A stretch of DNA of 51,300 nt from JAUVKA01 sp964465145 (GTDB lineage: Bacteria; Bacteroidota; Bacteroidia; Bacteroidales; UBA12481), in contig CAYXJR010000026.1 in NCBI GenBank assembly GCA_964465145.1, positions 1 through 51,300 on the forward strand, in the 5' to 3' direction. The stretch's first letter is position 1. Every line of letters begins with the position of its first letter. Shown piece by piece: positions 44,065 through 51,300 of the stretch. The notes under the pieces were generated by a model. The model did no database searches. It had not been told where the DNA came from and saw nothing but the letters and a program-made list of their open reading frames with translations. The position numbers and the translations under genes were made by a program.

Positions 44065-45324
44065 TTATAAAACCTCCTGCACCTCTTTCTCTGCATCCTT
44101 TACCCTGATTTCTCCGCTAATTAGTTTTGGCAATAGATAATCTCTCGTTTCTTCAAGGGTAAAGATTTCTGTATTGTTTCTATTTCCCAAATCAATAATT
44201 GGATTAATTATATCATTAAACTCTTCTAAAATACTTTGGGGTGGTATTAAAATATTACAATTCAATATACCTGATTTATCAAGATGTATTACAGTTGAAC
44301 CATTTCCAAATCCAAGAATATATTGATGGTAGGCATTTGTTCTCATCAGATAATACAACATATTCTTCACGTGAATAAATGCCTCATTCAATCTAACAAC
44401 ACCAACATCTGTTGAGATAATCGAAAAGGGTCTATTTATTAAAGGAGGAACCAATATTGATGATCCTAAAATTACTCTGTCCTGGGTAAGATCAGTCATT
44501 GCGACAAGTAAGTCACCTTCCAGTACCACATCTCTTTCTTTATATTCACCTATATAATACTTCACGCCATCATATCTGAATCCTCCATTTCTGCTAAAAC
44601 ATTTAAGGTTTATCATGGGTATCCCTTCCTCTGCCAAGAATTTGCTTCTATAGGAAACTCCATTATTAAATGAGCTAATGTTACTAATGCTTTTCACTTC
44701 CCACCCCTTTGGTATCATCCCCAGCTCGCTGTCGACAAACTCACCATCACGGAAGGGGCCAAAATCCACAAACCATTCCTTATATATGGCCATGGCCATC
44801 TCTTCCAGGGTTTTGTTCATCTCCAGGTTGAGTTCGATTTTGTCATCGAGGGCCGAGAGGATTGAGGCGATGCGTTGTTGTTCCTCCAAATCAGGTAACT
44901 GAATCTCCAGTTTCTTTAGTACTCCCCAGTCAGCCCTTGGCATTTTTGTACCTGTGCTTGATTCTGTAGCCTTATCTGTAAAAAATTGTGTTCTTATATA
45001 CTGATATAGGTAATCCTGAAGGACAATATTATCATTTTTAGATTTAATAACTAAAATATCAGTCGAGCAAATTCCAGGGAATTTTGGTTTATATACCTTT
45101 TTAAAATAAGGTCTTATCTTGCCATATAACACGTCATTCTCATAAAACCTAAATTTGTTACTGGTGGCATCACTTCCTATTCCTATCCCATTAAGCAGGA
45201 AATCACCCTGTCCGATGTGTTCAAGGCCAATATATTTTTCTTCATGAAAATCACTTGGATCAATAGTTTCTTTTCTAAGGTCCACCACATCACCAAGCCG
45301 ATATTTTGTCCAGATTTCAGGCAT
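44065..45324 (-). CDS. hsdS: Type I restriction enzyme, specificity subunit
   Basis: A 419-residue DNA-recognition subunit. It has two target recognition domains (about 1-145 and 210-360) divided by the conserved helical spacer IQLPDLEEQQRIASILSALD and DKIELNLEMN, followed by EEMAMAIYKEWFVDFGPF. A second, similar spacer lies at the C-terminus (NRNNTEIFTLEETRDYLLPK). The second half of each target domain is AT-rich in codon use, as is usual for these rapidly changing regions. It overlaps hsdM by 8 bp. No inverted partial hsdS is nearby, so there is no sign of shuffling. Confidence 0.95.
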   Translation of the reverse strand: MPEIWTKYRLGDVVDLRKETIDPSDFHEEKYIGLEHIGQGDFLLNGIGIGSDATSNKFRFYENDVLYGKIRPYFKKVYKPKFPGICSTDILVIKSKNDNIVLQDYLYQYIRTQFFTDKATESSTGTKMPRADWGVLKKLEIQLPDLEEQQRIASILSALDDKIELNLEMNKTLEEMAMAIYKEWFVDFGPFRDGEFVDSELGMIPKGWEVKSISNISSFNNGVSYRSKFLAEEGIPMINLKCFSRNGGFRYDGVKYYIGEYKERDVVLEGDLLVAMTDLTQDRVILGSSILVPPLINRPFSIISTDVGVVRLNEAFIHVKNMLYYLMRTNAYHQYILGFGNGSTVIHLDKSGILNCNILIPPQSILEEFNDIINPIIDLGNRNNTEIFTLEETRDYLLPKLISGEIRVKDAEKEVQEVL

Positions 45325-46912
45325 CTAATGACAGATTGTTGAGGTTTTTAATTATTTGTTTTTCCAATTCATCACTAACATCAAACTGCTTGGATAATAT
45401 ATTCTTATAATGTTCTAGCTTTTCATTAAAATCAATCCCATCATCTTCCTCCACCTCAGTACCCACATAAATCCCTGGTGTTAGCTTATAGTCTTGGCTT
45501 TTAACTTCTTCTATAGTTGCAACCTTGCAAAATCCAGCAACATCTTCATATTCACCTTCCTTTGATCGCCATTGATGATATACATTCCCTATCCTATCTA
45601 CATCCTCCTCGCTAAATACTCTCAATCTCCTCGAGGCCATTTCCCCAATATTGGAGGCATCAATAAAAAGGATCTCATCCTTCCTTGCCCTGAATCCATC
45701 CTTACCCTCCTTGTTTTTGCTGAGGAAGAACAAACACGCTGGAATTGTAACAGTCATAAATAATTTGTCTGGTAGTCTGACAATACAATCAACAATCCCA
45801 TTGTTAACCATGTGCTGGCGAACTTGCTTTTCTCCTGTTGTATTAGAGGTCATAGCACCATTAGCCATTACAAATCCTGCTGTACCGATTTCAGAGAGAT
45901 GGGAATAGAAAGTCTGCATCCACATATAGTTAGCACTGCCATCAGTAGTGAACTCTGTTTTCTTTCCCAACAATCGAGGATCATCATCAGCCAGGTCCTC
46001 AGGATGCCATTGAGAAACATTGAAGGGAGGATTCGCAATAACATAATCCGCTTTCAGGTCAGGGAACTTATCATCAAGCAAGGAATCACCCAGTTTGAGG
46101 TCGAAAGGAAGGTCCCTGAGCAATAAATTCATTTTGCATAGGCGAAGAGTCCCACCATAGCGTTCCTGTCCGTAAATGGATATATCGCCCTTATTTCCCC
46201 CATGTGACTGAACGAACTTCATCGACTGTACAAACATACCACCACTACCACAGGCAGGGTCGAAAATCCTTCCCTTGAATGGCTGGAGCATCTCAACCAG
46301 GAGCCTTACTATTGAGCCAGGGGTAAAGAACTGTCCTGCACCAGAACCCTCAGCCATGGCAAATCTGCCAATGTAATACTCATATATCCTTCCCAGAATA
46401 TCTGATTCAGGATTCTCCTTCTCTGAAAATTTAGGCTGTGAGAACATATTGATTAGTCCAGCAGTTTGTCTGGCTGTCAGTTGGCTATTCACAAAAATAG
46501 GAGGCAAAACACCTTTAAGATCAGGATTGGTATCAGCAAGAATCCCATCGATAGTAGTAAAAGCCTTATCCACCCTCACCTTGATATCATCCTGCTCTGC
46601 ATTATCCTGGAGATACTGCCAGGTAGCCTCCTCAGGTATCATGAACACATTCCTTGCTGTGTACTCATCAGGATCCTCCAGAACAGTACTTATCTCATCC
46701 TGATCCTGGGTGTAATAATCTGAGCGTGAATCTTTCAGCAGAGCCTTGATATTATCCCTCTGAATCTCATACCTCTCAGAAAGGTGCTTCAGGAACAGTA
46801 AGGACAAAACAAAATCCTTATACTGGTTCTCAGCCACAGCCCCACGTAATTCATTCGCTGCTGCCCATAATTCCTTCTCAAAGTCGATGTCTGCTTTTAT
46901 GTTGTTTGCCAT
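45317..46912 (-). CDS. hsdM: Type I restriction enzyme, modification subunit
   Basis: An N6-adenine DNA methyltransferase of 531 residues that protects host sites and, with HsdS, forms the core of the R-M complex. The N-terminal HsdM domain is about 8-150. The AdoMet motif I is FDPACGSGGMF (217-227) and the catalytic motif IV is NPPF (294-297). GAGQFFTP (191-198) is also typical. It is the first gene of the hsdM-hsdS-hsdR operon. The 221-bp space upstream (46913-47133), shared with a divergent gene, should hold the promoter. Confidence 0.96.
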   Translation of the reverse strand: MANNIKADIDFEKELWAAANELRGAVAENQYKDFVLSLLFLKHLSERYEIQRDNIKALLKDSRSDYYTQDQDEISTVLEDPDEYTARNVFMIPEEATWQYLQDNAEQDDIKVRVDKAFTTIDGILADTNPDLKGVLPPIFVNSQLTARQTAGLINMFSQPKFSEKENPESDILGRIYEYYIGRFAMAEGSGAGQFFTPGSIVRLLVEMLQPFKGRIFDPACGSGGMFVQSMKFVQSHGGNKGDISIYGQERYGGTLRLCKMNLLLRDLPFDLKLGDSLLDDKFPDLKADYVIANPPFNVSQWHPEDLADDDPRLLGKKTEFTTDGSANYMWMQTFYSHLSEIGTAGFVMANGAMTSNTTGEKQVRQHMVNNGIVDCIVRLPDKLFMTVTIPACLFFLSKNKEGKDGFRARKDEILFIDASNIGEMASRRLRVFSEEDVDRIGNVYHQWRSKEGEYEDVAGFCKVATIEEVKSQDYKLTPGIYVGTEVEEDDGIDFNEKLEHYKNILSKQFDVSDELEKQIIKNLNNLSLDA

Positions 46913-47133
46913 AGGATGGTTTAGATTAAGAAGCTCTAAAATACTCTATTTTTCCCAATATTTCCTGATGAAACTATTCACCCAATCTCTCCAAAATCCG
47001 AAGAGCAGGTTTTCACAACCCTAATTGGTTCTTTGTTGAAAACTAAACTCAAAATCAACAAAAATAATTTGATTAACAGATTATTAATGAGACTTAATGA
47101 TTATATTTGTATGACATATTAAACTTTAGGATT

Positions 47134-47646
47134 ATGTTATCAATCCATGCAGAGAAACTGAGAGAAAAGGCAGTGAGATTGAGCCTTAAAACGACAATTA
47201 AGAAGGCTGCACAGGAATATGATATTACACCCAGGACAGTGAATTACTGGAAAGCCAAGATGATTAAAGAGGGTAAACTGTCCCTTCAGGTCGCTGACAA
47301 CTCTGAAGATGAACCCAGAATAAACAAAGCAGTTACCGACAATCAAGATTTTTCCAATGAATCCTTCGTTAAGGAAGCTATGGTCGTTCGGATGAAATTG
47401 CTGCGCCAGATTGAGAGAAGAATAGAGAAATTCACAACATTGAAGGAGATCCTGGAGGTTTTCAAGGTAATCAATGATGCTATTCTTAGGTTACCAGCAG
47501 CCCTGGCCGATCAAAGTAAGGAGGAGGAGGAGGACATTTTTTGTGTGGGAGAAAAAATATATCTACATCGGAAAGAGATCCAGGAAAAGCAGGATCAGGC
47601 AATAGCTGCGAAGAAAGAGGCAGAAAAGAAATACCTGATAAACTAA
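47134..47646 (+). CDS. HTH and coiled-coil protein, phage-like
   Basis: A 170-residue protein from ATG 47134 (MLSIHAEKLREKAV); a start at 47107 would add nine residues. A helix-turn-helix (about 11-42: AVRLSLKTTIKKAAQEYDIT, then PRTVNYWKAKM) resembles the DNA-binding part of transposase or phage terminase small subunits. The rest is helical and charged (KEEEED and a lysine/glutamate-rich C-terminus). A -7-like box tatatttg is at 47102-47109. I cannot name it further. It begins the mosaic of mobile remnants. Confidence 0.55.
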   Translation: MLSIHAEKLREKAVRLSLKTTIKKAAQEYDITPRTVNYWKAKMIKEGKLSLQVADNSEDEPRINKAVTDNQDFSNESFVKEAMVVRMKLLRQIERRIEKFTTLKEILEVFKVINDAILRLPAALADQSKEEEEDIFCVGEKIYLHRKEIQEKQDQAIAAKKEAEKKYLIN

Positions 47647-47718
47647 AATGGCAAGGCAGCAAACGATTAAAACTTGATAATTTCAATAATCGTCTTTATC
47701 TAAAGTAGACAAAAGTAG

Positions 47719-47961
47719 ATGGCACAAGGAGCAAAAACAGGCGGCAGGACGAAAGGGACACCCAACAGGTCGACCAGGGCTATCAGAGGTGTTTTGGTTG
47801 AGATGATGAATAATGAGTTCGAGAAGATCCCTGATCTCCTGGCGAAGCTGGAGCCAGAGAAAAGGATTGAGTTCTTAATCAAGCTCATGCCCTATTGCTT
47901 GCCCAAAATACAGGATGTTAGCCAGGAATGGATGTTTGAAGAAGTATCTACCAGGCAATAG
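47719..47961 (+). CDS. Small phage/mobile-element protein (GRxKGTPN type)
   Basis: An 80-residue protein. The basic N-terminus GAKTGGRTKGTPNRSTRAIR and then a helical part (FEKIPDLLAKLEPEKRIEFL, KLMPYCLPKIQD) match a type of small protein common in Bacteroidota prophages and plasmids, of unknown function, sometimes near terminase genes. It is 72 bp from the previous gene, on the same strand. Confidence 0.6.
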   Translation: MAQGAKTGGRTKGTPNRSTRAIRGVLVEMMNNEFEKIPDLLAKLEPEKRIEFLIKLMPYCLPKIQDVSQEWMFEEVSTRQ

Positions 47962-48024
47962 ACCTATATGGAGATCTATTTATAAAACCCCAAATTTTAC
48001 CCATTCTTATTTTGAGTTCTGATG

Positions 48025-48252
48025 TCACCTATAGAAACGAAGAAGTGTATATATTTTTTTTGATATCTCATCTTTCTGCCTGGGGACACCTGTTTCAGGT
48101 CTTATTTTTGAAAGCCTGACAAGACTGTTTTTCAGATCAAATGCCTGTTTGGCTGTTATCTTCCCCATCCTTTGTCTGTTGGAAATTTCAGCCTGTATAG
48201 CCACCTCTCCCAGTTCAAGCATCCTTTGGCTGGCAAGCAGTTCTAATCTGTT
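48025..48252 (-). pseudogene. Fragment of a phage-like gene
   Basis: An open frame of about 75 codons. The segment LELLASQRMLELGEVAIQAE starts before the only possible ATG (48222), and the frame is closed by a stop just upstream (48253-48255), at the point where the truncated recombinase ends. It therefore seems to be a 5'-truncated piece. The end is KKIYTLLRFYR. I do not recognise the family. Confidence 0.4.
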
Positions 48253-49085
48253 TTAAATTGAACAAGGCGAATAATATTCTGCTCCCATAATATATTGTCG
48301 AATTTTATATTTGCTATATCTGAAGATCGTAATCCCAACCGTGCGGCAAGCAGGATTATGGCATAATCACGTTTACCAACAGAACTACCTCTATCAACAG
48401 ATGCAATTAGTTCTTCAACCTCTTCCTTTGAATATATTGATGGTATCTTCGGCTGAGATTTGTAATTGCTCCTGGGGATCATAAATGAAAAATCTGTTTC
48501 CAGTATCTGCTTAGTATACAAATACCTGAAAAAACCCCTTAATACCTGGATAGATGTGCGCGCAACAGTTCTCGTACGGGGACTTATGCTTTTAATATAA
48601 TGAAGAATGTGCAGTAAACTTACCGCAGTTATTGCTTCTATGTTGTTCTTTTTTAGAAAATGGAGGAACCGGGAAAGATGACATTCATAGAAATTAATAG
48701 ACTTAATATTAAGCCTTTGATCTGTTTTGAAAACAAGGTACTTTCTCATCAGAGTTCCAATCGGACCATCCAGATTAATCTGCTCCTTTTTGATTTGGAT
48801 TGCACCTGTCTCCAAAAACTCAATTAGAATGTTTACAGTACTCACTCCTTCTTTCTCTCTTTTAGTTAGCTCACTAAAATCACGATTGTTAAATTCGTAT
48901 ATAAGGTAATCCCTACAGACAGACGCATCGATATCGCTTATATTTTGAGAGTCCATATAGCTTTTAACTCTTCCCCAATTGCGCTTATAGTACTTTAATG
49001 TACGGTCTGTACGAGAGAATCTCTCTTGAATGTAGGCTATTGCCTTTGCAATTACCTGCTCATAAGTTTCTTTTGTTTTTTCCAT
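48243..49085 (-). pseudogene. C-terminally truncated tyrosine recombinase
   Basis: A 280-residue remnant from ATG 49085 (MEKTKETYEQVIAK). It keeps a long N-terminal region, the core-binding domain and the first catalytic arginine (AARLGLRSSDIANI), then ends at VQFKTD-stop. The second half of the catalytic domain, with HxxR, His and Tyr, is missing, so it cannot recombine DNA. The break at about 48243 joins it to a fragment from another gene. An inverted repeat sits just before its start. Confidence 0.75.
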
Positions 49086-49103
49086 AATCATATCTATTTG
49101 GAC

Positions 49104-49123
49104 TGACAGCGGTATTGCTGTCA
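49104..49123. promoter_or_regulatory. Inverted repeat before the truncated recombinase
   Basis: tgacagc-ggtatt-gctgtca is a perfect 7-bp inverted repeat with a 6-nt loop, 18 bp upstream of the recombinase start. It may be an operator or a leader hairpin. Confidence 0.4.
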
Positions 49124-49238
49124 ATACAATAATAGGTGAAAATATTATGGAAAGTATTTTACAGGAAATAGTATATTAACTTCTTGATATAAAGACTGTA
49201 AGTAAATATTACTTTACATAATCATTTTGTTGGCATAA

Positions 49239-49270
49239 GCAAGGTTATGAAAAGCTTTTCATAACCTTGC
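49239..49270. repeat. Perfect 32-bp palindrome at IS21 remnant edge
   Basis: gcaaggttatgaaaag followed by its exact reverse complement, with no spacer. With gaps the symmetry extends further (ggcataa to the left, ttatggcc to the right). It lies exactly where the istB homology begins, so it seems to have arisen by inverted duplication at the break. Confidence 0.8.
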
Positions 49271-49706
49271 CCTTATGGCCTGCCAAGGTGGATACAAAAC
49301 CTACTACACCACCTGTAGTGAGCTGATCAATGATCTGAACGCCGGAGTGTATGAAAAAACACTGGAGAAGAGGATGAGAAAATACACCAACCCGGAGCTG
49401 CTCTTGATTGATGAGATGGGGCATGACAGGCTGGAGTTGCAGGTGGTCAAGGAAGCACACCTTCTGTTCAAGGTGATCGACCAGCGGTATAACGATAACA
49501 AATCCCTGATCTTTACAACTAACGTCGAGGAGCAGGACTGGCCTGAGTTCCTCGGGGATCCCATCACCACCAAGGCCATCCTGGACCGTATCTTCCACCA
49601 CTCGGTCATCGTAAGGATCAATGGTCCAAGCTACCGCAAGTACATGAGTGAATTACTACAGAAAGAATATGCTGAAAACAAACCAGACAATGCGGAAACA
49701 GGGTAA
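49251..49706 (+). pseudogene. istB remnant (IS21-family helper ATPase), 5'-truncated
   Basis: It encodes the C-terminal two thirds of an IstB-type ATPase, the target-selection helper of IS21 transposition. Homology starts at about LALMACQGGYKTYYTTCSEL; the Walker A part upstream is lost. Walker B is present (ELLLIDEMGHDRLE), followed by FTTNVEEQDWPEFLGDPITT and DRIFHHSVIVRINGPSYR. An ATG at 49275 allows a 143-residue product, but without Walker A it would be inactive. The istA gene is absent. The intact 3' end is followed by a terminator and the IS end. Confidence 0.85.
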
Positions 49707-49732
49707 TACAAACTGGATAACCATTACTGAAG

Positions 49733-49763
49733 AAAAGGTGCTGACAAGAGTTTGCACCTTTTT
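49733..49763 (+). terminator. Rho-independent terminator after istB remnant
   Basis: A perfect 9-bp stem aaaaggtgc / gcacctttt with a 12-nt loop, continuing into t's, begins 26 bp past the istB stop. Confidence 0.65.
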
Positions 49764-49770
49764 TAATGCC

Positions 49771-49976
49771 CGAATGTGGCACGTAATCAACAGAATACGT
49801 AGTGTATTACACCCAGGAATCAGTGGCACATCTAAACCCGAAATCGGTGCTTGTTTTAAGTTGGAAATCGAACATGAAAATCTTCACCGGAATGAAGCAA
49901 AAATCAAGCTCCTGGATACTACAACTGATCAATAACTCAGGAAGGTGGTAGCAAAATGTTCCGTTTGGTGGTAAGG
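49771..49976. mobile_element. Right end of an IS21-family element
   Basis: No gene is supported in this stretch. It holds spaced, related motifs: cgaatgtggcacg (49771), ggaatcagtggcaca (49816), cgaaatcggtgctt (49839), ggaaggtggtagc (49940) and ccgtttggtggtaagg (49961). Repeated ends of the (a)gtggca type downstream of istB are normal for IS21 elements, where they bind the transposase. The exact outer edge cannot be set without a relative. Confidence 0.55.
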
Positions 49977-50019
49977 TTTTAAACCCTCGTTATAAGATAA
50001 AGCTATAACAAGAAGCGGA

Positions 50020-50277
50020 ATGAATATATCAGGGATTTTCGTGCCTGATCCTGAGCTGAGTGTAGGGTATGGTGATATCCAGGGTACTGAGGATGCTATC
50101 CTTGTCATTTTTGATAAACCTGGAGTGATTGATATCTACATTGCCAGAGGCCATAAGAACAACAGTAGAAATATCTATATGTTGTTCGTGGATGGTGAGC
50201 TTTTTCAAGAGATGCAACATCTTGTACATCAGTCAAATCCATTAATTCCTTACAATTCTGGTAATCATGGAAATTGA
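50020..50277 (+). CDS. Small hypothetical protein upstream of phage Rep
   Basis: An 85-residue acidic protein (MNISGIFVPDPELSVGYGDI) with a strand-rich middle (AILVIFDKPGVIDIYIARGH). No motif I know. It overlaps the next small gene by 11 bp, and both lie directly before a phage-type replication gene, so they may be accessory genes of that replicon. Confidence 0.5.
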   Translation: MNISGIFVPDPELSVGYGDIQGTEDAILVIFDKPGVIDIYIARGHKNNSRNIYMLFVDGELFQEMQHLVHQSNPLIPYNSGNHGN

Positions 50278-50464
50278 AGGGAAAGGATCTAAAAATGAGC
50301 GAGTAGTACTGACTACAGCCCACAGAGGGTCTGAGGTCAAGGTGACTATTCCAAAGGAGGATGCTATTGAAATATCTATGTTTCTTCACCATGTTCCCAT
50401 ATCTGAATGGGAAGAAGTTTACTGGTATTACCAGGCTACTGAAGGAGTCAAATCTTTATTCTGA
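50267..50464 (+). CDS. Small hypothetical protein upstream of phage Rep
   Basis: A 65-residue protein (MEIEGKGSKNERVVLTTAHR) with a strand-strand-helix pattern and an aromatic end (EEVYWYYQATEG). Its start overlaps the previous gene by 11 bp and a strong hairpin follows its stop. A small nucleic-acid-binding or accessory protein of the replicon is possible, but nothing in the sequence proves it. Confidence 0.5.
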   Translation: MEIEGKGSKNERVVLTTAHRGSEVKVTIPKEDAIEISMFLHHVPISEWEEVYWYYQATEGVKSLF

Positions 50465-50474
50465 TTTAATAGAT

Positions 50475-50497
50475 ATGAGGGGGATTTCCCCCCTCAT
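50475..50497. terminator. GC-rich hairpin before the rep gene
   Basis: atgaggggg / ccccctcat forms a 9-bp stem with a 5-nt loop in an otherwise AT-rich space, 11 bp past one stop and 46 bp before the rep start. There is no T run, so it could be a weak terminator or a structural element of a single-stranded replicon. Confidence 0.5.
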
Positions 50498-50542
50498 TCT
50501 ATATTAACCTTAATAAAATTACAAAATCTGTAATCAATCACT

Positions 50543-51265
50543 ATGTATGATACTATTAAAATGTCCCTTACCCAGGGAGAAGATTTACAATATGATTATC
50601 ACGAAATAGTTGATAATCTTGAAGATGTATATCAGAAGGGAGTGAATATTATTGGCGCTTATGCCAATGGAAAAATAGGACCATTATTCTTCTTTATTTC
50701 TCCATTCTATATCAATCTATATAAAGGGAGCATTGCTAAGTACTGGCTGCAGACAAATGCGGTTGAAATGACAAGGAAAGATATCCTAAATGCTTTGAAT
50801 AGTGTATCTGACAAGCTTGGAGTTGATCTGACTAAAGCCAGAGTTACTCAGTTCGATTTTGGAGGAAATTTCGAAACAACACAATCTCCAATTAGACTAT
50901 TTGACACCTTAGGGAATGCGCAAGGCTATACACGTCTTGAGCAGGATAATGGTCTATATTATAAAAGGGGTAATATGTCGATGGTCTTTTACGATAAAGG
51001 TCTTGAGCAAAGAAAGAAGAAACAATCCCTTCCTCCCCTTTATAAGAATAGATTTCTTGCCAGATATGAGATAAGGGTAAAGAAAGTGAGGGATGTATTT
51101 GGTGTTGTTCTTGGGAAGGATCTAAGCGAAGAAGATTTCTATGTTGGAGTGTACGATCTTTGGTATAAAGAGTTCAGGAAAATCAATATTGTTCATGCTC
51201 CTGGATCAGACCTGGTTATTACAGGGAGCAGTAAGAATCTTTTAGAACGGGTTTTACTTGCTTAA
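50543..51265 (+). CDS. Phage/plasmid replication initiator (gpII/X, CRI type), probably 3'-truncated
   Basis: A rolling-circle type replication protein of the family found in filamentous phages and related Bacteroidota elements. Recognisable parts: MYDTIKMSLTQ at the start, VTQFDFGGNFETTQSPIRLF, then GYTRLEQDNGLYYKRGNMSM and VFYDKG, and RFLARYEIRVKK followed by DFYVGVYDLWYKEF. The frame has 240 residues, while relatives I recall are nearer 330-380. The last five codons and the stop lie in the terminal repeat (from 51246), so the true end seems replaced by an inserted repeat. Confidence 0.75.
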   Translation: MYDTIKMSLTQGEDLQYDYHEIVDNLEDVYQKGVNIIGAYANGKIGPLFFFISPFYINLYKGSIAKYWLQTNAVEMTRKDILNALNSVSDKLGVDLTKARVTQFDFGGNFETTQSPIRLFDTLGNAQGYTRLEQDNGLYYKRGNMSMVFYDKGLEQRKKKQSLPPLYKNRFLARYEIRVKKVRDVFGVVLGKDLSEEDFYVGVYDLWYKEFRKINIVHAPGSDLVITGSSKNLLERVLLA

Positions 51266-51300
51266 AATACAGCATATCAGATAAATGATTAATTTTATTT
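51246..51300. repeat. Right copy of 55-bp terminal inverted repeat
   Basis: Exact reverse complement of positions 1-55. It begins inside the rep frame (aacgggttttacttgc...) and supplies that frame's last codons and stop. If it is the edge of a repeated element, the element's outer end reads aacgggttttac. Confidence 0.85.

Noticed and set aside
47570..47590. acatcggaaagagatcc as a second copy of the mnmE attachment site
   Set aside because: Only about 8 contiguous bases (atcggaaag) match the 18-bp mnmE end, and it lies within a coding frame.
49245..49601. 118-codon frame on the minus strand at the IS21 remnant
   Set aside because: It is the antisense of the istB homology, which has Walker B and the C-terminal family segments.
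1..51300. A circular or complete linear element with terminal inverted repeats
   Set aside because: The interior is mostly core chromosomal genes, the repeats are inverted so they cannot circularise, and the length of exactly 55 points to an assembly overlap.

Overview
The window looks like a chromosome segment of an uncultured member of the Bacteroidota, most likely Bacteroidales. The evidence is an ArgR/ArgG/ArgH cluster of Bacteroidota type, a T9SS type-B (CHU_C-like) C-terminal domain, tandem DUF6340-like lipoproteins, a BatA-like VWA membrane protein, a Bacteroidota-type integrase, and TAnnTTTG (-7) promoter boxes. Positions 1 to about 37,170 are ordinary chromosomal backbone. Positions from about 37,170 to the end are accessory DNA. 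No rRNA, tRNA or CRISPR array was seen.

Backbone, left to right: nth (endonuclease III); a GH127 beta-L-arabinofuranosidase-like enzyme; argH, argG and argR with operator-like sites; a small DUF6165-like protein and a GT9 heptosyltransferase-like enzyme (lipopolysaccharide); an exported protein; an Omp85-type barrel; lgt; a three-gene set of TPR protein, large T9SS cargo and DUF6702-like protein; a HupE/UreJ domain read in frame into an exported amidase, then two tandem MtaD-like amidohydrolases; pyk and aroQ; xerD; ppdK; plsY; cinA with an M48 protease; two DUF6340-like lipoproteins and a VWA protein with a homopolymer frameshift; fabG; sucD; mnmE. Intergenic spaces hold many short tracts with 7-bp periodicity. 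One such tract lies inside the mnmE reading frame, and another abuts a C-terminally short argH.

Accessory region: a tyrosine integrase starts 197 bp after mnmE. The last 18 bp of mnmE match the kind of site used by SGI1-family islands, so mnmE is the likely attachment gene. On the minus strand follows a complete type I restriction-modification operon (hsdM-hsdS-hsdR). It runs on into a compact three-gene module: a RelE/HigB-like toxin, an XRE antitoxin with a long C-terminal tail, and a protein that resembles SecB. This looks like a toxin-antitoxin-chaperone (TAC) system. The module is followed by an 80% identical 112-bp copy of the hsdR 3' end, so it is bracketed by direct repeats of that gene end. 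A two-helix membrane protein of unknown function lies beyond.

Positions 47.1-51.3 kb are a mosaic of mobile-element pieces: two phage-like small genes, a fragment of another phage-like gene, a C-terminally truncated second tyrosine recombinase, the 3' end of an IS21-family element (istB remnant with a 32-bp palindrome at its broken end), and a filamentous-phage-type replication gene that appears cut short. The first and last 55 bases of the window are exact reverse complements. The most likely reason is that both ends run into the same repeated element, with an assembler overlap of 55.
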